Below are positions 56,601 to 64,000 of a DNA stretch of 64,000 nt, one piece after another (positions within the stretch are counted from its first letter, which is position 1; every line of letters begins with the position of its first letter). Made by a program: the position numbers and the translations under genes. Below the pieces are notes generated by a model. The model had not been told where the DNA came from and searched no databases. It worked only from the letters and a program-made list of their open reading frames with translations. The stretch comes from Capitella teleta (lineage: Eukaryota; Annelida; Polychaeta; Capitellidae): NCBI GenBank assembly GCA_000328365.1, contig KB292507.1, positions 209,103 to 273,102 of the forward strand, given 5' to 3'.

Positions 56601-57638
56601 CATGATGTCACTCATATTATCGCTCGTCAAACAAAGATCATCATTTCAAATGGTTATTCACAATCACTGACAATGGACCTTTGGTAATATTTATATGTCC
56701 TCTGCGTTGACCCTTACATGCATGACCAAATGACCAATAATATGGTCGAGTTATCGACGGAGAAGGGTCAAGGAGATGTGTGGGTAAATGAGAAGCATAC
56801 TTTTTTGTTCTGAACCACGTCTCATTACGTATTCTCGATGTAAACCACCCACGAGCCATGTCGAAGCCCAACGCTCGGCCGTTTCATGATCACCACCCTG
56901 TCGTTCTCACCTGTTCGACAACGACTATTCGATAGTCCAGCATTTGCCGTTGTAGGATTGGATGAGTATGAATGAGGAACGCTTTCAGGTGAACGAATCG
57001 ATCTCGGAAAGGAACAACAACGATTGCTCGAGTCCTGGCTTGGCAACTGGGTGGCTTCCAGACTCCTCCAGGTTGTATTCCCAGGTCGCGGAGCTCCTGG
57101 TCGACCTGAGACCATGAGTAAGTAAGCACAGTCTGCATGTCCACTTTGTTGCGTCCATCTGAAGGAAATACGTTGTAACAAATTGAACAAAAACTCCGAC
57201 AATTTGTATACTTAAATTAGCAGGGAAGCACGGACATAGTGAAAGATTTGAGGTGACGGCAGGATCAGTGTAGGCCTCACACTCCGATTGCATTTTCTTC
57301 ATTGCTATCTCGAGATCTTCTGCCTCGGTTGCATTGTCTTCAATGGGTATCAGGTGTGGTTGTTTGCCGATTGGAATGAATTTTGTTGTACGATTCGGAA
57401 TTGTTGCTGCTGGCGTTGCTGATATATCTGTTGGCGGTTGTTCATCTGTTGTAATTTTAGTTGTGGCTGCATTCGGAATGGTTGCTTGTTCACCACGACT
57501 GGGGATCTCTGATCTTGGAGTGATGCCAAGTCCGATAATATTGGGATAGCGTACGAGGATGACAAGACAGAGAAAAAACAGGCTCCATGCCAGCTTCTTC
57601 GGAGCGTTTCTGCTGACCAGCCTTGAAATCCAGTGCAT
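53660..57638 (-). CDS. beta-1,4-galactosyltransferase family enzyme with two PAN-like modules
   Basis: Eight exons: 57638-57212, 57158-56911, 55041-54836, 54775-54653, 54592-54485, 54407-54304, 54252-53953 and 53892-53660. They join in phase to 582 residues; introns are 53, 1869, 60, 60, 77, 51 and 60 nt. It is a type II Golgi protein: basic tail, transmembrane helix at about 16-36, Thr/Pro-rich stem, then a GT7 domain with IVVVPFRDR, HPILQRQMLDYRIVVVEQ, FNKAAVMNAAF, metal-binding DVD at 258-260, NGFTNYIFGWGGEDDD to 331, and a distal His in IPHVSD. The family transfers Gal or GalNAc from UDP-sugar onto GlcNAc. The residue equivalent to bovine Tyr289, which selects Gal, appears to be Thr300. 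After the catalytic domain come two Cys-rich PAN/apple-like modules, about 418-500 (CRRECEERGPCTAYHF) and 520-582 (CSQTCATDDRCGAFSY), absent from ordinary B4GALTs. An in-frame stop just past exon 7 would give a one-module form if intron 7 were retained. Confidence 0.85.
56107..56313 (+). other. short open frame with signal-peptide-like start
   Basis: A 68-codon frame inside intron 2 of the glycosyltransferase, on the opposite strand, begins MGGLRIGWILCLFIMILGEC and continues without a hydrophobic segment (ARYKYVYTPESYLQLL). It looks like a small secreted peptide, but a GTGAGTG donor-like word lies within it at 56159, and there is no promoter or poly(A) evidence. May be chance. Confidence 0.2.
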
Positions 57639-57639
57639 T

Positions 57640-59730
57640 TAGACGGCTCTCTGAAAATGGACGGATAATAAGTATTGTCATGTAATAAAAGTGAAGGTCC
57701 GTTTAATCAGCAAAATGGTATCGGTGCAATCGCAATAATTGAAGGTTATTACGACGGAAAAGAAAAAGCTTAGGGTTTAACTCTCCGTGTTCTGACTTAG
57801 AGAGAGTGTGTGTGTGTGTGTAAGTGTGATCCTAGAGCTGTTTGGCACTTTTGTTCTTCAATGCCCTGGCTAAGCACATTTGAAAATGGTGAGGTACAAA
57901 AGATCGAAGTTTCGTCAACGGAATCTCTGAATTTTGTTATTGTATGTATTTGAAGCCGATATATAAAACTCCAAAGACCTCCGAGGAAATGCCTCAACTC
58001 GGGACGTCGACCTTCCCAGGCGACATTGAAATGTAGGCGGGCGATCAAACCGACTGAGCTGATCTGTACGTGTATGACGATATAATAATTATTATCACTG
58101 ATGCATGTTCCTATGTTCTCATTTGAATATCATTTTCAAATTGAGTGCAGTAAAATGATGAAATAAATCGCTCAATCAAGAACGCTACCGAGACAGAAAG
58201 GGGGGGGGGGGGGCGACGACAAACACAAAAGAAAATGACGAAACAAAAAGCAGCAATTCCATCATTTTAAGCCTATATATTTGGCTGTCTGTCTATATCC
58301 CTATGCCAGAAGGTTTATCGCAATACGCTAATTCCGATTTCAATCCTATGAAAGCCACTGGCAACAATTTCAATGAATTACATATTGATATCCGAGGGAA
58401 GCACGCTTCAATTAATCCAATTATTTCGCTCAACCCAACCATGCTTTGAATGAAACCGACAGATTAACCTAAAATGCGGGGCGTGCACCGGATGCTGAAA
58501 ATATAAAAGCTCAAGCGTTCGCTTATTTGGGTATTTTGGCCATACAATTACATGTATATGTACTTTGTTAAATGCGTGTACTCGTGGAGTTGGCCTTGCC
58601 TGAGTTTACCATGCTAAGCACACAGGCTAGAAGTTGAAGGAAGTCCAAACGTTATTGCGGTGGCCGCGTTAGAGTAGTGTTAGAGCGCGCTCGCTTAGCG
58701 TGCAGATGTGATGTCGGTTTGGTAAGGTTGCAACAGGGATAATGGCGGTTGATGGGTTAGTTGGAGAAGAGATTAGAGCTTAGCATTTCCTCTGGTTATA
58801 TAGAAACTTAACCTTTGGAGAAAGTGGCAGTTCTCACCTGGAGGGTGTGGTCGGTTAGTGTCCCGAAGGGAGTTCAGTGTTTAAGGACGAAGGGAGTAAT
58901 AGATGGAGAGATTGAAGCAAGGAGTGGGGAAAGACCTACTATAGCGTAATCTATAAGGCATGCAAGGGTATTCACGACATACTTGACTGAAAGGGAATAA
59001 CAATTTCCGTCGGTCGTGTATAATGTTCACCTCAATACATTGAATAATTATTAGAATGGATATGATAAAATAGTATCCTCCAAATGTCAGCATAAAGTTG
59101 CCCGCTTTGGTTTTGGATGCGCCGATCGACGCATTCGGAGTTGTTATGAGAATTATGCTAATCACAAAAAAAAAAAAAAAAAAAAAAAAAAAACGAAATT
59201 CGAAAATTTCAAAATTAGACGCACAATCCGTGTGACCACTTTGGGGTGCATTAGATGCGTTTACCTTAGTCTGATGCTATGGCTCCTCGTTTTAAATGCA
59301 CCCTTTCCACAGATATAAAATCTCTTCAATAGTACTCAGGAAAAGAATGCCCCTGTTATGCGCTTGATGGAGACCGCAGCGTTATATGCCCCCTAAAAAA
59401 TTAGCACGGGCTTTAATCATTCAGGTGTAGTAACGCATTCTACTTCCTCTGTGCTCCAGGTGATTGAACACCTTTATTTTCTGAACTTACTCAGAATAAT
59501 TATTTCTTCTGTGCACGATGTCCATGGACACTTTTCGACTTCGTCATTCAAATGTAACCGATACACAGTGTGTATTATTTTCGGTGAAAGGATAAATATG
59601 CATGCAGTTGAAAATACTTGAAATAATGTGCTCAAGGACTTGATAAAGTGAATAAACGATTAGTAAGTACTCTCTGGCGAACATCGACCGACCGTTTGAA
59701 TGCTCCCTAAGCTTGCATAACGAGGGCCAT
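57640..59730. other. repeat-containing spacer upstream of the glycosyltransferase
   Basis: Should contain the glycosyltransferase promoter and 5' UTR, which I cannot pinpoint. Simple repeats: (GT)n near 57806-57822, a run of about 14 G near 58201-58214, and a poly(A) run at about 59167-59193. A tRNA-like repeat lies at 58660-58712. No other gene seen. Confidence 0.5.
58660..58712 (+). repeat. tRNA-like SINE head fragment
   Basis: GTGGCCGCGTTAGAGTAGTG then TTAGAGCGCGCTCGCTTAGCGTGCAGATG resembles the tRNA-derived head GTGGCCNAGTGGTTAGAGCGCTCGCTT common in invertebrate SINEs. The B box is not preserved. Not a functional tRNA. Confidence 0.5.
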
Positions 59731-59745
59731 TGCTTGATCGGTACA

Positions 59746-59802
59746 GTGTGTGATTGGGGTTTTACGGCTCCACCCAAACCAATCGGATGATACGGGCGCC
59801 AG
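59746..59802 (-). mobile_element. SINE family A, severely 5'-truncated insertion
   Basis: 57 bases of the SINE 3' terminus only (minus strand: GGCGCCCGTATCATCCGATT ... GGAGCCGTAAAACCCCAATCAC), flanked by exact 12-bp direct repeats TTGATCGGTACA at 59734-59745 and 59803-59814. Target-site duplication with 5' truncation is the mark of LINE-driven target-primed reverse transcription. Confidence 0.85.
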
Positions 59803-59972
59803 TTGATCGGTACACATGCGTCGAACCGAACGAAATGACCGAAACGTGGTTCGTGCACGCTTTAAGCCATAACATATTAATAATGCCTCGATCCCAGCGT
59901 TTGCCTAAGGGCATCAGGACACCGCAAACAGGTTCCAAATGCACGTCTTTTGCATCGGTTCATCGACGGTTC

Positions 59973-60125
59973 ATTGCCATTGTTAGCAATAGGATAATTC
60001 CGTTGGTGACATCACACCCGAATGAAATTAAACACCGAAAATAATTTACGGAGATTTAAAAATTAAAACTGCTCAAATTCGATATATCATGGAATTAGCC
60101 GATAGTTGGAGCTGGTATGTATAAT
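59973..60125 (+). repeat. fragment related to MITE M3
   Basis: CATTGTTAGCAATAGGA, CTCAAATTCGATATATCATGGAATTAGCC and the following bases match the interior of the TTAA element at 18273-18714 (18493-18625). The ends are not preserved. Confidence 0.55.
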
Positions 60126-60263
60126 GTCTTTACGCGCATTTGTCATTTGTATCTGAGCACCCTCTCTACCTAGAGTCCTGGGTGGTAAATTGATATATTG
60201 TACACATATACTTTTTGCAACAGATGGTGTCTGAGAAACACTTTCGGAAAGTAAAACCATTGT

Positions 60264-60934
60264 TTAAAGGGAGGGAGAACTGGTTAAAAATAGACTTTGA
60301 GTCGTTATTTGATGCACCAAAAATGATTCCTATGCCTGGCCCACACAAGGAATATCATCCCTAACGATTTCGCGGGAGATATATTGCTAATTAGACGTGA
60401 CGTCAGGAGCTGTAATGAAACACCGAGTTCCCCATCTTTTACAATGGGCCTCGTCATATCAGCGTGTCCTGCGACTAAACCCCTGGATATTTTTTTATTT
60501 TCTTTTCGGAAATAGATAGAATAATCATTTTGCCACCAGTCAGGCGCGAAAAAAAAATATTTTTCGCTATTTTTTTTATTTTAACAAGCAATTTTCTAGG
60601 ACACCTACCATGTTTCTCATCCTGAAACAGTAAAAAGGTCAGCCAGAGTGCACCACGCATGCGCTTTCGTTTCGTAAACAACAGAGATGTCCTTTTATGG
60701 CGAAGATGATCTGCTCTGATTGGCTGAAGTCGATAGCTTCACGAGGGGAACGGGACCAATCACTGCAAGCCTTCAGCTGACGTTTGCCTCCTATACTTCG
60801 TAATGGAAGTCATTCTCCCATCGGCCCAATGCTAACCCCGATATTCGGAATGGATTATTTCCTTACGCTTGCATCCAGGCATGGTGTTTTTGACACGGAA
60901 TGCTATCAATTGGTGCTATGAGTCAATAGAACAT
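60264..60934 (-). mobile_element. TTAA MITE family M1, copy 3
   Basis: Inverted relative to copies 1 and 2. It begins at TTAAAGGGAGGGAGAACTGG (TTAA at 60264-60267) and runs to TCAATAGAACAT, about 35 bases short of the far terminus. It retains the 55-bp internal block shared with copy 2. An open frame at 60475-60681 is within the repeat and is not a gene. Confidence 0.8.
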
Positions 60935-61742
60935 AACAGATTCAATTAGCACTCACTGATAGTATTATAGAGCACTCACTTGAATTCTTTCAGCGCCGTT
61001 CAATTTTATTTTATCTTGTACTCGGGATATTTCGCTTCTATCAAACAAAATTGTAAGACAAATATAGCAGTCATTGTTTAACATATGCCACGCAAATATC
61101 GGAAATAACAAGATGGTGAACAGGTTGAGGAAGTGATCAGCGGATTTATTCGATTTAGCCAAGCGAAAAATCAGGCAAATGTCATGGCCTTAAATCAATA
61201 CATGTATTGTGACTATTGTCATCGCGCGTGTGCGTCACGCGGCATATGCAACACCTGCTCAACAAGCAATCCCTCATAACATCCTGGCTACGCTATGAAC
61301 GAATGTTTAACGGAAGAATTCATGCGTTGAGAGACAGTTTAAGCTAGGCTAAACATTCAGAGAAACTGGCCCTGATCACGATCAGCCAATCTGTCGTAAG
61401 GGGTGTTAGTGTTTTTATATCTCGCACGTGTTAGGGCAAAAAAAAAAAAAAAAAAAAAAAATGTATTTGGTTAACACATTCATAAATCAATTGTCAGAAA
61501 ATGAAGCATTATCACCCGATTTATATATCGGTAGAAAACGAGAACAGACGTCGATCTGCACCCGTTAGGCTAACGGTATCCGACCGATACACAGGCACGC
61601 GTGTGTCGTCGGGAGTTGTTAGCTAACGGGCTCCGACGGAGGCTGCTGCCATGCGGGAGCCTCCGGGGAAAGAATCGCAGCTCATTAGAAATATTAATAA
61701 TAAATACGCGCAAATGATGTTCATGTGTCTGCGTACATGTCG
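60935..61742. other. spacer
   Basis: No gene recognised. Poly(A) run near 61439-61461, and a patch with TTTAAGC words near 61330 that recalls the foldback at 1.2 kb. Confidence 0.5.
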
Positions 61743-61755
61743 AGAATACCGACGT

Positions 61756-62032
61756 GAGTGAGTGAGTGATTGGGGTTTTACGGCTCCACCCAACCCGTTC
61801 GGGTGATACGGGCGCCAGAACAGAAGGCCCGGGACCGGGGTTTCCCCCTACTCTTATCGATAAATCCCAAGGGTTCTTTATCCTGCATACCACCATAGAC
61901 AGTAGTACACAGCGCCCGGCCTTGTTACGCAGTTGAGTAGCACTGCAGAGTCACCGAAGAATTACAATTGTAATTCACAATCATAACGCCCGTGGCCTGA
62001 TCGGGTCTCGAACCCGGGACCTCGACCCTCAC
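61756..62032 (-). mobile_element. SINE family A, most complete copy with 13-bp TSD
   Basis: 277 bp on the minus strand between exact 13-bp direct repeats AGAATACCGACGT (61743-61755 and 62033-62045). Order on its own strand: B box in CCCGGGTTCGAGACCCG, a TTGTAATTCTTCGGTGACTC body, the CTGTCTATGGTGGTATGCAGG segment, GGTCCCGGGCCTTCTGTTC, the conserved end GGAGCCGTAAAACCCCAATCA, then a CACTCACTCA tail. The A box is missing, so the copy is slightly 5'-truncated. The tetranucleotide tail and truncated relatives suggest mobilisation by a LINE whose 3' end matches this terminus. The 108-codon frame through it is a by-product. Confidence 0.9.
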
Positions 62033-62045
62033 AGAATACCGACGT

Positions 62046-64000
62046 ATATTACCGACATATCGTAATATTTTTCCCTCCTATACACTAAAAATGGAAGAAA
62101 AAATGGGCATCAGGTCGGCTTCAAATCGATGAACATGATGCGTATTGGATTATATCAAAGAACGTAAATCCTAAGAACGCTCACTTTCATTGGCGACAAC
62201 TGTAAGCGCCGCGACTGTGCTGCCCCTAGTGGCGAACCGGGATAACTAAAAACAAAAACATTGAGCGGATGGGTGGAGTCAAGGTCACCTGTACTCTATT
62301 TAGGTGGCCTTGGTGGAGTGCCCTGTCAAAGCTTATATACGTGCTCGCTTCTTTCGCAAGCACAAAGTTTTAAATAATACGATTAGCAGTATTACAATGA
62401 AAACTTTTTTGAATAACTGTTAAACCAAATATACACAGATGTTACAGCGATTAAATTACGAACTAAATAACCGTCGGTCGTCCTCGTGGATTGAGCCTCA
62501 ACGGCTCAACTTGTCCATCGTATTCGACATGCAGACTACTGTTACTCACTACACGTCTAATGATGTCTTTGAGATGTTTAATATTCCGTAGTAATGCTTC
62601 TACAATTTAATGGTATGTTCATGAAAAGGAAGTAAATTTGGAAACGAAATCGGGTAGATTGAAACATTTATTTTACTTTCGTGCATTTGCATACAATATA
62701 CCGTACGTTAATATTATTCAGTATCAATAAGATAAAACCCCGCACTGTTTGTAGAGATATACTTTGAAAAACCTGCTTTGATGTGTAGCATAAAGGTAAG
62801 TCAGTTGGAATAACTTGATAATTTTGATTGATCAGTGTGCCTAAACCTAGGACGGAGACATAATTATGGGGGCACATACCCGCAGTGTTGATATTACAGA
62901 AGAGAGAATCCAGAAGTTGAGGCAAAGGCGGTTGTGAAACTTCAAGAAATACATAATAGTATTTGGGAAAACCCAGTATGTTTGCAATTGTGTTGACGAC
63001 CGAGAATTAGAAACATAGGGATCGATCATCAAGCCCGTAGCCAGATTTCAGCGAAAGGGGGGTTGGGTCGTCTGTAAGATAGTGGACCCATGCAAGCATA
63101 AATTGCAATGTGATAAAGCCACCGAATAATAGATACCAATTGAGGGCCATTTTGATACAGCATGATATTTTGCATATGGAGAAGCGGAAACATGGTGAAA
63201 ACATACACTCAGTCACGTTATGAAGGTTATGTGAGAATGTCATCCAAGCGCCTTGAGTATTGTTTGCAAAGAAACTTCATTCAAATTGGTGTCGTCATCA
63301 TAATTTGTGTAAATCAAAGCAACTGATGACAGTGTCTTTCATCTCCCATTCATGTTTTAGACTCCACAAAAAGTGCTCGCCGACCTCTCACATTCACAAA
63401 ATGCTACCGGTAGTGTGTATTGTTCAGCCAACTAGTATTTCAAGTGGAAGGAATAATATCATATGTATTTGACATAGGGGCACATTTCTTGATGGCTTGA
63501 GCCAGATTGAGTCTAGTAATAAGTCTTACGCTGGACCGTTGTATTAAAGAAAAAACGTAAACATAATACACTTTTCTGGTGATTTGATCTCGATAGAGCT
63601 ATATACATGGAAGCATAATTCAATTTTATATTATAGGCATCTCTTCATAGTTCAATATAATATAAGGTCGTTTAATTTTTGTCTGACTGCTGATAATCAG
63701 CTTTGCATGATAAATATAGGTAAGCATCGGAATTCCTCTGCTGTCGCCTTACGCAGCATTACTTGGCATTGCATAAAATATGTTCTTTATATATATGTCA
63801 TCATGCAAAAAGCCTAAAAGTCAAATGATATATGCCTTCACAACACGTTAATGCGAGCAATCAGCCCGTGTCACTTTGCATGGCCTCGTATCTTATATTT
63901 GAAGTAATTTTTATTACTATAATTCAGCATGGTATAAATGTAATAATAATTGTTTTAAATTAAATGCTTGAAAGCATATCAGGTTCATTACCATTCAAAG
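62046..64000. other. spacer to the window end
   Basis: No gene supported; open frames are short and lack domains. 62778-62840 shares GATGTGTAGCATAA and GTCAGTTGGAATAACTTGATAATTT with 7886-7944, so a further low-copy repeat is present at both ends of the window. Confidence 0.5.

Noticed and set aside
61570-61896. 108-codon minus-strand open frame (MVVCRIKNPWDLS...), also seen at 4.7 kb and 51 kb
   Set aside because: It is the SINE family A body translated; the same words recur in other truncated copies.

Overview
This window is nuclear DNA from a non-vertebrate animal. It has AT-rich spacers, spliceosomal introns, TATA boxes, SINE, MITE, LINE and LTR remnants, two 50-base assembly gaps (20767-20816 and 45615-45664), and genes for a peptide GPCR, a noggin-family antagonist, a secreted trypsin, a monocarboxylate transporter and a Golgi glycosyltransferase. 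I cannot assign a phylum from the sequence alone. Every multi-exon model below was built by hand from open frames joined at GT/AG sites with matching phase. Many introns fall in a narrow 51-60 nt class, while a few are 0.2-1.9 kb.

Layout. 1-11 kb is gene-poor, with poly(A)-tailed spacer, dispersed repeats and hairpins. 11.3-13.1 kb holds a SINE and a rhodopsin-family GPCR on the minus strand. 13.1-22.7 kb is mostly repeats, including two tandem copies of a TA-flanked inverted-repeat transposon (15.7-19.4 kb), one of which carries a nested TTAA element, and a LINE reverse-transcriptase relic at 21 kb. 22.7-31.3 kb has weak exon-like clusters, tRNA-derived heads, a GTGAGT microsatellite and a second copy of a TTAA MITE.

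31.8-38.3 kb is a cluster of secreted-protein genes: a two-TSR trypsin (minus), a noggin-like protein (minus) and a Gly-Tyr-Gln-Ser repeat protein (plus). 39.6-41.3 kb is a small LTR element fossil with Gag remains. 42-47 kb has a BACK-domain fragment, repeats and a foldback beside an assembly gap. 47.4-52.1 kb has a small four-exon candidate gene followed by an SLC16-type transporter whose fourth intron holds a retro-insert carrying a copy of the gene's own 3' end. 53.7-57.6 kb (minus) is a beta-1,4-galactosyltransferase-family enzyme extended by two PAN/apple-like modules. 57.6-64 kb is repeat-rich spacer with two SINE insertions bounded by clean target-site duplications.

The genes do not form an operon or an evident pathway. 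The most unusual items are the glycosyltransferase-PAN-PAN fusion, the TSR-TSR-trypsin with a predicted sodium-site Phe, the FET-like secreted repeat protein, and the composite insert in the transporter intron.
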